Assembly (NCBI GenBank): GCA_964572845.1
Contig: CAZNFX010000002.1
Coordinates: forward strand, 124,001 to 188,000
Source: Bin55 sp964572845
GTDB taxonomy: Bacteria; Pseudomonadota; Gammaproteobacteria; Pseudomonadales; Azotimanducaceae
Length of the DNA: 64,000 nucleotides
Direction: 5' to 3'
Both the position numbers and the translations under genes were made by a program. The notes under the pieces are model-generated. The model was given only the letters and a program-made list of their open reading frames with translations. It had not been told where the DNA came from and ran no database searches. Positions within the stretch are counted from its first letter, which is position 1; each line of letters begins with the position of its first letter. Of the stretch, positions 9,639 through 17,955 are shown one piece after another.

Positions 9639-10055
9639 TCAACCAACGCCATCTAGGGGCGCAAATCTCAAAAGGGTGACCTCGTCAGTCTGGTGATCGA
9701 AATGCGGGCGTAGGCGCATGCCGACGCGCAATTCGTTGGGATCAGCGTCGACCAAAGTCGATGTCATACGAACGCCTTGATCCAACTCGACAATGGCAAG
9801 CAACTGAGGAACTTCGTCAGCAAAGTGCGGCGCCGTGGGTTGTCGGGCTACGGTGTAGCTGTATAGTGTTGCTTCTCCCGATACTTCCTTCCAACCAAGC
9901 GATTTGCTGAAACATGCCGTGCAGTGGTTGCGTGGATAGAAGATCCACGTGCCACAGTCGTTGCAGCGTTGTAGGCAGACCTTGCCCTTCCTGAGACCGT
10001 TCCAAAAGGGTTGCGCTGCTGGAGTTTGAAGTGGAAGAGGTTTCTCGAAGTCCAT
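9639..10055 (-). CDS. Zn-ribbon/OB-fold (DUF35) protein
   Basis: A 138-residue protein with an N-terminal rubredoxin-like zinc ribbon (C31, C34, C45, C48) followed by an OB fold (VSGEATLYSYTVARQPT, LLAIVELDQGVRMTS). DUF35 proteins bind acyl-CoA and partner with thiolase-like enzymes; in steroid degradation a DUF35 domain forms an aldolase complex with an Ltp2-type thiolase homologue. Here it lies 1 bp downstream of exactly such a thiolase-like gene, so a two-component complex is very likely. Confidence 0.88.
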   Translation of the reverse strand: MDFEKPLPLQTPAAQPFWNGLRKGKVCLQRCNDCGTWIFYPRNHCTACFSKSLGWKEVSGEATLYSYTVARQPTAPHFADEVPQLLAIVELDQGVRMTSTLVDADPNELRVGMRLRPHFDHQTDEVTLLRFAPLDGVG

Positions 10056-10056
10056 T

Positions 10057-11256
10057 TCAACTTCCCTGCATGATCACTGCAGCTTGTTCGCTCATGATTC
10101 CACCCGTTCCTGAAACGTAGACGTTCTTGCACGTTGGCAATTGCCGTTCGTCAGCTCTACCCATGATCTGGCGCGCGGCCTCGATGACTTGCGTCATGCC
10201 CCCAGCGGCTCCAGCCTGACCCATTCCCAGCTGCCCTCCGTGTGTATTGACCGGAAAGTCGCCATCGAATCCAAGATCGTGATCCAAGAGGAAGTCCATG
10301 CCTTTGCCCTTTTCGCAGAACCCAGCGTCCTCGAGCGTCATTAGGACGGTGATCGAATAGCAATCATAGATTTCGCAGGCATCGATTTCGCTACGTGCAA
10401 TTCCCGCCATGTCGAATGCCATATCGGAGGCCGGTCCAACTGGCGATCGGCACAGATCCTTGGCGTAGGTGGGAGTCTTCATCGTCAGATGCTCTCCAAA
10501 TCCCGTAATCCTTGCTGGAGAGTTTTTGCAGCGGTTTGCGACGTCCCTGCTAGCTACGATTATTGCGCCGCCACCAGCGACGGGCATAACGATTTCGAGC
10601 ATGCGCAACGGATCGGCGATCATGCGGCTGTTCAATACATCTTCGATTGAGACTGGCTTTTGGTAGAACGCGGCCAACGGGTTCAACGCCGCGCTGTTTC
10701 GCTGGTGAACAACAAGCTTCGCCAACGCTTCCGGCTTGTAGTCGAACTCCGCCGCGTAGCGTTGCGCAATCATTGCGTAGCCGCAGTTCTGCGCTAGGTT
10801 CCCATAGGGGATTTCAAACTCGGCTTGTGGCGATCCCCATTTGTGGCTTGAAGATTGAAAATATCGTCTTGGGTCGACAGGACCTCGATTGGGATTGGAT
10901 GGGATTGGGCGACCTGGAGTTGTACATGCGACCACATCCGCTATGCCAAGCTCAATGGCAGCTGCCGCCCGCCAGACCATTCCCACCGGATTGGCTCCGC
11001 CCAGGTCCACACGCTCCGCAAAGTTCACCGGGCGACCGAGGTACTCCACGATGGTAGCCGGAGTGAACATATCTGCTTCGCGAATTTCACTGCAAACGAT
11101 GCCGTTGATGTCATGGATTGACAATCCTGCATCTTCCAGGGCGAGACGAGTCAAGTCCGCCCATTGATCGATGGTGAATTGCTTTTCGTCTGTGTAACGG
11201 CGTATGTGTGGCCACTCGGCAAAGCCGACGATTGCGGCGTTCCCCTTCAATCCCAT
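10057..11256 (-). CDS. SCP-x/Ltp2-like thiolase-fold protein lacking the nucleophilic Cys
   Basis: A 399-residue thiolase-fold protein. Where condensing thiolases have the nucleophilic Cys, this one reads VDLGGANPVGMVWRAA (about 83-97), so the Cys is absent. The C-terminal half retains EIYDCYSITVLMTLE and NTHGGQLGMGQAGAAGG. This pattern matches the SCP-x/Ltp2 branch, whose members act as retro-aldolases on side-chain acyl-CoAs or have uncertain activity. Paired with the adjacent DUF35 gene (1 bp apart). Function in lipid or steroid-like side-chain breakdown is inference. Confidence 0.85.
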   Translation of the reverse strand: MGLKGNAAIVGFAEWPHIRRYTDEKQFTIDQWADLTRLALEDAGLSIHDINGIVCSEIREADMFTPATIVEYLGRPVNFAERVDLGGANPVGMVWRAAAAIELGIADVVACTTPGRPIPSNPNRGPVDPRRYFQSSSHKWGSPQAEFEIPYGNLAQNCGYAMIAQRYAAEFDYKPEALAKLVVHQRNSAALNPLAAFYQKPVSIEDVLNSRMIADPLRMLEIVMPVAGGGAIIVASRDVANRCKNSPARITGFGEHLTMKTPTYAKDLCRSPVGPASDMAFDMAGIARSEIDACEIYDCYSITVLMTLEDAGFCEKGKGMDFLLDHDLGFDGDFPVNTHGGQLGMGQAGAAGGMTQVIEAARQIMGRADERQLPTCKNVYVSGTGGIMSEQAAVIMQGS

Positions 11257-11355
11257 GTACTCTACTACCTCGGAGTCGGGCTATAAGGCTACCATTGTCG
11301 CCTACTGGCCCATGACGAATAGTGGATCGAAAACTCGCTGGATTGAACTTAGTTC

Positions 11356-11850
11356 ATGACTACGCAAGAGAAATTTCTCTGGATTATTCGCCACGCCAAA
11401 TCGGCACGACCGTTTGGCGTTGATGACATGCAACGTCCGCTTAACGCTCGTGGAGAGCGAGATGGGGTTGTGATGGCCAAGCAACTTGCCAACGCTGAAC
11501 ATCCGCCAGAAAAATTGCTTGTCAGCAACGCGCACCGAACTACGCGGACCGCAGAGTTGGTGAATGCCGAGTTGCAGGTCGAAATAGAGCTAATTCCAGA
11601 ACTCTATTCTGCGAATTCCTCCGATGTGGAGAGTTTGATGTGGAGAATGGACGACGCTCTGTGCAGCGTCGCGATTGTTACTCATCTACCCACGATAGAG
11701 AGGTGCCTCTGGGCTAGCAAGAATCGCAAGCAGGTTGATCTTTTCCCTACGCTTGGCATGGCCTGTCTGGAGTACATTGGTCCCTGGCGCAGCTTCAACT
11801 TCAGATCCACGGAAGTTCGAGACTTCATGATTCCACGTTCATTTCGTTAA
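11356..11850 (+). CDS. SixA-like histidine phosphatase
   Basis: A 164-residue histidine-phosphatase-superfamily protein. The catalytic RHAKS motif places the phospho-accepting His at H13, followed by RPLNARGERDG and SNAHRTTRTAE, the second catalytic Arg region. Family members include SixA, which dephosphorylates His on HPt domains, and small-molecule phosphatases; the short length favours SixA-like. It lies 37 bp upstream of a PNPOx-like gene on the same strand. The partner is not evident in the window. Confidence 0.85.
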   Translation: MTTQEKFLWIIRHAKSARPFGVDDMQRPLNARGERDGVVMAKQLANAEHPPEKLLVSNAHRTTRTAELVNAELQVEIELIPELYSANSSDVESLMWRMDDALCSVAIVTHLPTIERCLWASKNRKQVDLFPTLGMACLEYIGPWRSFNFRSTEVRDFMIPRSFR

Positions 11851-11887
11851 CAGGGCCTCGCAGGGCACTACGGTCGCAGAATCGAAA

Positions 11888-12478
11888 TTGGTTGTGAATT
11901 CCCGGGCTACAGACCCAATTCGACTGTTCGCGCATGATCGTTCCCGCGCGTCGTCTAAGGAAGATCCGCTCGCAAACCTGTGCTATCTAGCGACGGTCGA
12001 TGAATTCGGCAATCCGTCCGTCCGAGCGCTTGTGCTTCGTGATGTTGGCGACACTCTCGGCGTCTTTATGAATGCGTCAAGTCCGAAGTTTCGGGAGATT
12101 GGCAATTCCTCGGCTGTTGCCATTCTGATGCACTTTCCTTCGGTAGCTGTTCAATACCGAATGCAGACTGAATTGAGGCAGATGGATGCTGAGACCGTAC
12201 AAAAGTACTGGGCAAATCGACCTCAAACATCAAAGAAATTGGATTGGCTGTATTCGAGCAATCCACAAAGCTCAGTTGTGGAAAGTCGTCGCGCTTTGCT
12301 AAGTCAACTTTCCAAGCTTGAGGGACCTAGCGAAGCTCCTGGATCGGCAACTGGGTTCCATTTTGATCCGATACTCTCCATTGAACGCCTAGCTCTTCGA
12401 GGACCCGATGACGTGCATGAACGAAGAAAGTTTGTTCATGACAACGACTCGTGGCAGGTCTACGAGCTGGTGCCATAG
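11888..12478 (+). CDS. Pyridoxamine 5'-phosphate oxidase family flavoprotein
   Basis: A 196-residue split-barrel FMN protein resembling PdxH: DPLANLCYLATVDEFGNPSVRALVLRDV covers the FMN-binding strand, and YWANRPQTSKKLDW is similar to the PdxH segment before the substrate site. The C-terminus LALRGPDDVHERRKFV...WQVYELVP differs from the usual R-L-x-P PdxH ending, so pyridoxamine phosphate oxidation is not certain. The start is a TTG (11888) or GTG (11894), both weak. Could be the PLP-forming PdxH of this organism or a paralogue. Confidence 0.75.
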   Translation: MVVNSRATDPIRLFAHDRSRASSKEDPLANLCYLATVDEFGNPSVRALVLRDVGDTLGVFMNASSPKFREIGNSSAVAILMHFPSVAVQYRMQTELRQMDAETVQKYWANRPQTSKKLDWLYSSNPQSSVVESRRALLSQLSKLEGPSEAPGSATGFHFDPILSIERLALRGPDDVHERRKFVHDNDSWQVYELVP

Positions 12479-12523
12479 CAGACACCAGCGGCAACATCGA
12501 CTACGCTGATTTCCTTGTGCGAT

Positions 12524-13474
12524 TTACGCTGCAGACAGTTCGAGCACTGGCTTTATCCCAGATAGAGTCTTGAAGCATGTGGTGCGAGCGACATCGCAAA
12601 ACGCCTGCATGTAGCTCAAATGCGCCCGATCTTCCCGCATCGCAGCGTACAAGGTCGACCAGAGTCCCTTCTTTCCAAGAGATTTGGTTGCCAGGTAGTT
12701 CTTTTCCAAGTACTCCTCGAGCGCCCAATTTGGCAGAGATGTAACGCCACGACCACTCGCCACTACATGAATGATCATGGTGGTGAGCTCGCAGTGCCGG
12801 GTCTGCTCGGGTTCGATTCCCGCAGGGTCGAGGAAGTTCTTGAATATGTCAAGTCGATTGCGTTCGATGGGATAGGTGACGATCGTTTCGCTTTCGAGCT
12901 CACCTGGTTCGATGTAGCGACGCTTGCTCTTGGTGAGTTCGTGGGATGTGGAAATTCCCAATTTGGCTTCGTACCTGAACAAGGGTTCGTAGATCAACCC
13001 CAAGTCCTCAATGGGATCGGACGTGATGACTAGATCCAGATCGCCTCTCGCCAGCGCGGGCAATGGTTGGAAGTGAAAACCGCTGGAAACGTCCAAGTCG
13101 ACATCGGCCCATTCTTCGCGGTAAGCGGAAATTGTCGGAAGCAACCAATCGAAGCAACTGTGGCATTCCACCGCGAGGTTGAGCCGACCAGTATTGCCCT
13201 TCGCGAGCCGCGCTACGTCAATCATGGCGTTGCGAACCAGCGGCATCACCTCATCGGCAAGTTCAAGCAAGCGGTTGCCCACTGCTGTGAACTGAACTGG
13301 CCGATTGCGACGCGAAAGGATGGGACTGCCGATTCGATCTTCCAGATTCTTGATCTGGTGCGAAAGAGCAGATTGCGTGAGGCACACGCGTTCAGATGCG
13401 TCGAGAAGAGTTCCCGTGTCACGTAGCGCACGGAGCGTGCGCAGGTGTCTCATTTCAATTTTGTTTGTGAGCAT
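12524..13474 (-). CDS. metR: LysR-type regulator MetR
   Basis: A 316-residue LysR-type activator. The N-terminal winged helix (HLRTLRALRDTGTLLDASE, TQSALSHQIKNLEDRIG) and segments such as LAVECHSCFDWLLP, GDLDLVITSD and TIVTYPIERNRLDIF closely parallel E. coli MetR, which activates methionine-biosynthesis genes with homocysteine as co-effector. A perfect MetR-type operator (TGAATCAAATTCA) lies 26 bp upstream of the start, supporting both the identity and autoregulation. No metE or metH is in the window; a transsulfuration enzyme gene lies 8.6 kb away. Confidence 0.88.
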   Translation of the reverse strand: MLTNKIEMRHLRTLRALRDTGTLLDASERVCLTQSALSHQIKNLEDRIGSPILSRRNRPVQFTAVGNRLLELADEVMPLVRNAMIDVARLAKGNTGRLNLAVECHSCFDWLLPTISAYREEWADVDLDVSSGFHFQPLPALARGDLDLVITSDPIEDLGLIYEPLFRYEAKLGISTSHELTKSKRRYIEPGELESETIVTYPIERNRLDIFKNFLDPAGIEPEQTRHCELTTMIIHVVASGRGVTSLPNWALEEYLEKNYLATKSLGKKGLWSTLYAAMREDRAHLSYMQAFCDVARTTCFKTLSGIKPVLELSAA

Positions 13475-13499
13475 AATTCAACCGAAGAGATAAAACCCG

Positions 13500-13512
13500 T
13501 GAATCAAATTCA
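13500..13512. promoter_or_regulatory. MetR box upstream of metR
   Basis: TGAATCAAATTCA matches the MetR consensus TGAANNWNNTTCA exactly, including an A at the central position. It lies 26 bp upstream of the metR ATG (minus strand), so autoregulation is the simplest reading. Confidence 0.7.
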
Positions 13513-13627
13513 TACCGTGTCTTATTCTATGACAACATTGAGCGAATCTAGTTGCCTTCGGAGTGGACTAAACGAGGACTATTCCTCGATGAATTGGTTG
13601 ATTGCCGTGACCGTTGTCAGACCGCGC

Positions 13628-13810
13628 TTAAGCTATTACGAATATCACTACTGGAAACATGATCACGAACGCTATAACGAAATACATCAAAAAGTTCAGA
13701 ATGTCATTTTGGGTCGAATCTTTGGCGAACTTGATCCGAGTACCGATAACAACCCAAAGAATGCCCCCAAGGACGAGCGCACCGGTCAGCGAGAGAACCA
13801 AAGCAGGCAT
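13628..13810 (-). CDS. Small two-span membrane protein, unknown function
   Basis: A 60-residue ORF with two hydrophobic segments: ALVLSLTGALVLGGILWVVIG (about 3-23) and FLMYFVIAFVIMFPVVIFVIA (40-60), joined by a short charged loop. A good ribosome-binding site (GAGGT, 7 nt before ATG) precedes it. It lies 34 bp downstream of the carboxyltransferase gene on the same strand, so it may be the last gene of that operon. I do not recognise the family. Confidence 0.55.
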   Translation of the reverse strand: MPALVLSLTGALVLGGILWVVIGTRIKFAKDSTQNDILNFLMYFVIAFVIMFPVVIFVIA

Positions 13811-13844
13811 GTAAATTACCTCACGGTTGTTAGAAGTTCAGGAC

Positions 13845-15401
13845 CTACGGCCTCATGGAAAACTTGACTGGGCCAGTAAGCGTATCTAGTTGAGGTTGAA
13901 TCCACTCGATCCAATTGCACAACATTGGTCGCGTTTCTCTAGGATCGATCAGTTCATGTACAGAGAACGACTCCGCCCGCGGAAACGGAGATCGGGCGTC
14001 GCGCAAACGCTCTTCAATTTCACGTCGCTTGGCGATAGGGTCGTCTGCCGACTCAATCTCTCTATGGTACGCCACAGCGACACCACCCTCCAAAGGCAAC
14101 GCACCGGTCTCCACGGAAGGCCAAGCGAGGACATAGGAATTAGGAGCATAGTGCGCCGCAGTTGCAACGCCGAATCCCTTGTGAACCTGCACAGCGGCCC
14201 ATGGAATCGTCGCCTGTGCCGCAGCGGCGACAGCGGCCATGCCATAACGTATGGTTCCTTTTCGTTCAGCTTCAGGTCCAATCATGAATCCCGGCTGATC
14301 AATGAAATTCACAATGGGAATATGGAAGGTATCACACAATTCGACAAATCGACGGTACTTCTGCGCCGCTTCCGCTGTCATGGCACCCGCGTACACTTGA
14401 CAGTCGTTGGCAAGCACTCCCACTGGCTGTCCATTCAGACGCGCAAGTCCAACGACTTGGCTGGAACCATAGTCTTTGCCGATCTCGAAGAACGAGTCGA
14501 TGTCCATGATCATGGAAATCATCTCCCGTGCATCGAAAGCCGCATTGGAGTCGCGGGGCACGATGGAGAGCAGCTCCTCTTCAGTGCGACCGGGATCATC
14601 GTTCGATTGCAATCGGGGCGCACGTTCATGCACGCTGCTTGGCAGATAGCTCAAGAAACGCCTGCACTGCAATAGCGCCGCTTCCTCGTCGTCCGCGACA
14701 TTGTCGACTAAGCCGCTACGCGCATGAATGTGTGCGCCGCCGAGTTCGTCCTTAGTGAGAGACACGCCTAAAGCGCGCTCCACCAATTTCGGCCCACCAA
14801 TGAGAATTTGCGCTGTGTACTTTGTCATGACGGAGAAATGAGACGCGGCCATTCGCCCAGCTGGAAATCCAGCCACTGCGCCTCCCGCCATGGACAACAC
14901 GGGGACCTCACCCATCGCATCGGCGATGATCTTGAATCGAGGTTCTGAAAAGACGGAATCGCCGCCTCCACCCCCGCGTCGCTTGCCGCTGCCCTTGACG
15001 CTCCCGCCGCCGCCTTCGAGCATGCGAACCAATGGAATTTTGTACTGCACCGCAAGATGTTCGGCGTAGATGCTCTTTCTCAACCCAGCCGAATTTGGCG
15101 ATCCGCCTTTGAGAGTGAAGTCTTCACCACCGACGACGACCCTGCGATTTTCGATGCGTCCAAAGCCGAGAACGTAGTTGGCCGGGACGAATCCAATGAA
15201 CTTGTCTTCGTCGTCGTAGTCGGGAACGGCTGTCGCAAGTCCTTGTTCCTGGAATGATCCAGGGTCTACTAGCTTGTCAATGCGCTCCCGAATGGTGAGT
15301 CGACCCCGGGCATGCTGTTTCGCAACGCCGTCGTCTCCGCCTTGAATCTTGGCAAGCTTTCGCCGCCGACGCAGCTCCCTGACCTCATCGGTCCAGCTCA
15401 T
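13845..15401 (-). CDS. Acyl-CoA carboxylase carboxyltransferase subunit
   Basis: A 518-residue carboxyltransferase of the PccB/MccB/AccD type with both crotonase-like halves. The N-terminal half has HARGRLTIRERIDKLVDPGSF; the second has GQPVGVLANDCQVYAGAMTAEAAQKYRRF and IPIVNFIDQPGFMIG. A Gly-rich stretch (GGGGSVKGSGKRRGGGGG) near 140-160 resembles the acyl-CoA pocket region of some acyl-CoA carboxylases. It transfers carboxyl from carboxybiotin to an acyl-CoA; the substrate is not clear. Start at 15401 (MSWTDEVREL) overlaps nothing and is 1 bp from the upstream stop. Confidence 0.88.
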   Translation of the reverse strand: MSWTDEVRELRRRRKLAKIQGGDDGVAKQHARGRLTIRERIDKLVDPGSFQEQGLATAVPDYDDEDKFIGFVPANYVLGFGRIENRRVVVGGEDFTLKGGSPNSAGLRKSIYAEHLAVQYKIPLVRMLEGGGGSVKGSGKRRGGGGGDSVFSEPRFKIIADAMGEVPVLSMAGGAVAGFPAGRMAASHFSVMTKYTAQILIGGPKLVERALGVSLTKDELGGAHIHARSGLVDNVADDEEAALLQCRRFLSYLPSSVHERAPRLQSNDDPGRTEEELLSIVPRDSNAAFDAREMISMIMDIDSFFEIGKDYGSSQVVGLARLNGQPVGVLANDCQVYAGAMTAEAAQKYRRFVELCDTFHIPIVNFIDQPGFMIGPEAERKGTIRYGMAAVAAAAQATIPWAAVQVHKGFGVATAAHYAPNSYVLAWPSVETGALPLEGGVAVAYHREIESADDPIAKRREIEERLRDARSPFPRAESFSVHELIDPRETRPMLCNWIEWIQPQLDTLTGPVKFSMRP

Positions 15402-15402
15402 T

Positions 15403-16227
15403 TCACGATCCTGCGGTTCCGTCCTTGAATGTGGGATCGCGTTGTTCCATGTTCGCTTTGATTGCCTCAACCTGATTCGGAGATCCAATCAATTTCGACT
15501 GCAATCTAGCTTCCAAGCCCAAACCGGTTCTCTCGTCGCCGTGCCATGCGCGTTCCCAAAGTTGCTTGCCTGCGCGAATTGCATCTGGGCTTTTGGAGGA
15601 TATCTCCTGGGCAAGTTCGAGCGCAGCCGCATAGGGATCGTCCGAGACGTGGGTAACCAATCCCAGCCGATGTGCTTGTTCAGCTGACAGGATCCTGCCT
15701 GTGAATGTCAGTTCCTTCGCAACATCCATTGGTACTAGGTCGCGTAGCGTCTGTGTGAGGGACATATCGGGTATCAGTCCCCACTTGATCTCCAATACCG
15801 AGAGTTTGGCCTCCGGCGCAGCGAATCTGATGTCCGCAGCAAGAGCAATCTGGCAACCGCCACCGTAGGCCACACCATGCAGCGCAGCAATTACTGGCAT
15901 CGGCAGTTTCTTCCAAATGTATGCTGCACGTTGCGCCGCATTTTCTGGCCTGTCGTCCCGAGACGCAAATCCAGCCTCCGTCTCGCCGCTACTGCGCGGA
16001 CCCTCCGCCATATTGCTGAAGCTTCCCATGTCGAGACCCGCGCAGAATCCGCGTCCGTTGCCCGATAGGACAACCGCACGTATATCCGTGCGACCCATCA
16101 GACTCTCTCCGGCTTCGACGAGAGATTGAAACATTGCTGGAGACAACGCGTTGTACTTTTCAGGACGGTTCAAACGAACGTCTGCAATGCAGTCGTTGAC
16201 GATTTCAGTTGAAACTAGAGATTCCAT
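15403..16227 (-). CDS. Enoyl-CoA hydratase/isomerase family protein
   Basis: A 274-residue crotonase-fold protein. ALSGNGRGFCAGLD-like text (VVLSGNGRGFCAGLDMGSF) forms the first oxyanion-hole region and ALHGVAYGGGCQIALAADIRFA the second. It sits between the biotin carrier and carboxyltransferase genes, the arrangement seen in catabolic acyl-CoA carboxylase operons of the leucine or isoprenoid type, where a hydratase acts on the carboxylated enoyl-CoA. Substrate assignment is inference from context. Confidence 0.88.
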   Translation of the reverse strand: MESLVSTEIVNDCIADVRLNRPEKYNALSPAMFQSLVEAGESLMGRTDIRAVVLSGNGRGFCAGLDMGSFSNMAEGPRSSGETEAGFASRDDRPENAAQRAAYIWKKLPMPVIAALHGVAYGGGCQIALAADIRFAAPEAKLSVLEIKWGLIPDMSLTQTLRDLVPMDVAKELTFTGRILSAEQAHRLGLVTHVSDDPYAAALELAQEISSKSPDAIRAGKQLWERAWHGDERTGLGLEARLQSKLIGSPNQVEAIKANMEQRDPTFKDGTAGS

Positions 16228-16304
16228 TGTTGGTTTCCAAGTTGAACGTAGTGATTTCTCATTTGCAGATGGGGACTGTGCAATGCGGATTGAGTGGAAG
16301 TGCT

Positions 16305-16526
16305 CTATTCCTCAATCAACGCAATCACTTGATCTTCATCGACCTTGTCGTCCTTGCGCACTAGCAGTTCCTTAAGTGTGCCAGAAGCGGGACTCTCGAT
16401 GGGAATTTCCATTTTCATGGACTCCACGATCATCAGTACTTCGCCCTCTGCTACCGCGTCGCCGACGTTGGTTTCGATTTTCCAGATCTTTCCGGTTACT
16501 TCGCTTTCAACCTTGACAAGTGCCAT
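16305..16526 (-). CDS. Biotin carboxyl carrier protein (free-standing)
   Basis: A 73-residue biotinyl domain. The biotin-accepting lysine is K38 in VESMKMEIPIESPASG, with the flanking hairpin TNVGDAVAEGEVL. It is a stand-alone carrier, not fused to the biotin carboxylase as in many PccA/MccA proteins. It lies between the biotin carboxylase gene (27 bp upstream) and the hydratase gene, so it should serve this carboxylase. Confidence 0.92.
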   Translation of the reverse strand: MALVKVESEVTGKIWKIETNVGDAVAEGEVLMIVESMKMEIPIESPASGTLKELLVRKDDKVDEDQVIALIEE

Positions 16527-16552
16527 TTTTTGTCATTCTCAGTACTTGCACA

Positions 16553-17898
16553 TTAGTTGTAGAAGAGATCCGAAACCATTTGGGTGTGGATTCTTCCCAG
16601 TATGAAAGCTTCGCTGCCAAGTATGTTCTGGAGCAATGCCGAATTCGTGGCTACTCCCTCTATGTCAAACGCTTTGAGAGCCAGTGCTGTGCGGGCGATT
16701 GCCTGTTCTCGGGAAGTACCGGAACCAATGATTTTAGCCAGCAGGGGGTCATAGTATGGAGTGACGTAGTTTCCGGTTCGATACGCAGTTTCGATTCGAA
16801 CACCTTCGAACTGAACGGGTCGGAACGTGTTCAATTTGCCTGCCGATGGAAGCATTGTCGTAGAGTCCTCGGCATATAGGCGAGCCTCCACCGCAAATCG
16901 ATCTTGCAGAGTCGGTGTGCAATCCCTAGACCNNNNNNNNNNCTAGACCTTAGTGATTCTCCACCAGCAATCCGCAATTGAAGTGCAACCAGGTCAAGGC
17001 CTGTGGCTTCTTCGGTGACTCCGTGTTCGACCTGAAGCCGCGTGTTCATTTCCAGAAACCCAAATCTCTCGTTTGCATAGAGGCACTCTACGGTTCCGAC
17101 GCTGTCATATCCAGCCACAGCACCAATGAGACAGTCTTGAATCTCCTCTAGCTGATTCCGATGAATTCCCGGTGCAGGTGTTTCTTCGATCAGCTTCTGG
17201 TGTCGACGCTGGACGGAACACTCTCGCTCGCCAACGATGAAGCTCTCGGTTCCATCTCCCACGAGTTGAAACTCGATATGGCGCGGCCGAGAGAGGTACT
17301 TTTCCGCATAAAGGGAATCATCCGAAAAGCTTGCTTTCGCCAGCGCTCGCGCCTGACTGTACCTTGTTTCAAGCTGTTCGATGTCTTCTACGACGAACAT
17401 GCCAATTCCGCCTCCGCCTGCAGCCGGCTTGAGAACGACAGGCAATCCGGCCTTTTCGACAAAATCTAGCAGCTCGCTAATCTTCTTGATTGTCCCACTG
17501 CCTTCGTGGGTGGGAACGCCGCAATCGCGCATTTCCGTTCTGGCCTGAGTTTTTTCGCTCATTCGTTCGATCCAACTAGGCGACGGGCCAACAAACACCA
17601 ATCCCGCTTGTTCGACCTGATTCGCAAAGCTGCTCGACTCGGCGAGAAAGCCATAGCCAGGATGAATCGAGTCGGCTCTACACCTTGTTGCAGCTTCTAG
17701 AATCGCCTGTGCGTTAAGGTAGGTATCCTTTGCTCGATAGCCAGGCAGTCGCGCTGCATCATCGGCTTCGACGACTGCGGGCGTTTGGGCATCTATGTCC
17801 GAATGGCAGCATACGCTTTCGATATTCAATTCTCTGCATGCGCGGACGATCCTGCGCGCAATGGCGCCGCGATTAGCAATTAGGACTCTACGGAGCAT
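16553..17898 (-). CDS. Biotin carboxylase subunit of acyl-CoA carboxylase (interrupted by an assembly gap)
   Basis: ATP-dependent carboxylation of the biotin carrier. The N-terminal half starts MLRRVLIANRGAIARRIVRA and has SIHPGYGFLAES and the ATP-grasp loop KPAAGGGGIGMFVVED; the C-terminal half has EARLYAED and ends at 16553. A run of ten N (16933-16942) breaks the frame. The same 7 bases (ctagacc) flank the N run on both sides. Merging them and dropping the N leaves 1329 bp, exactly 443 codons, reading through as GGESLRSRDCTPTLQDRF. So the gene is probably intact at 442 residues, a normal length. Confidence 0.88.
16933..16942. other. Assembly gap (10 N)
   Basis: Ten ambiguous bases flanked by identical ctagacc copies at 16926-16932 and 16943-16949. 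This looks like two contig ends that overlap by 7 bp and were joined by a placeholder rather than merged. Confidence 0.85.
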
Positions 17899-17955
17899 GC
17901 AATTTTCTGCGTTTGTTGCCCTATACGGAAGATGGTATTGGGTACAACCCTGTGT

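Noticed and set aside
13890..14675. 261-codon plus-strand frame opposite the carboxyltransferase gene
   Set aside because: Antisense shadow without any domain.
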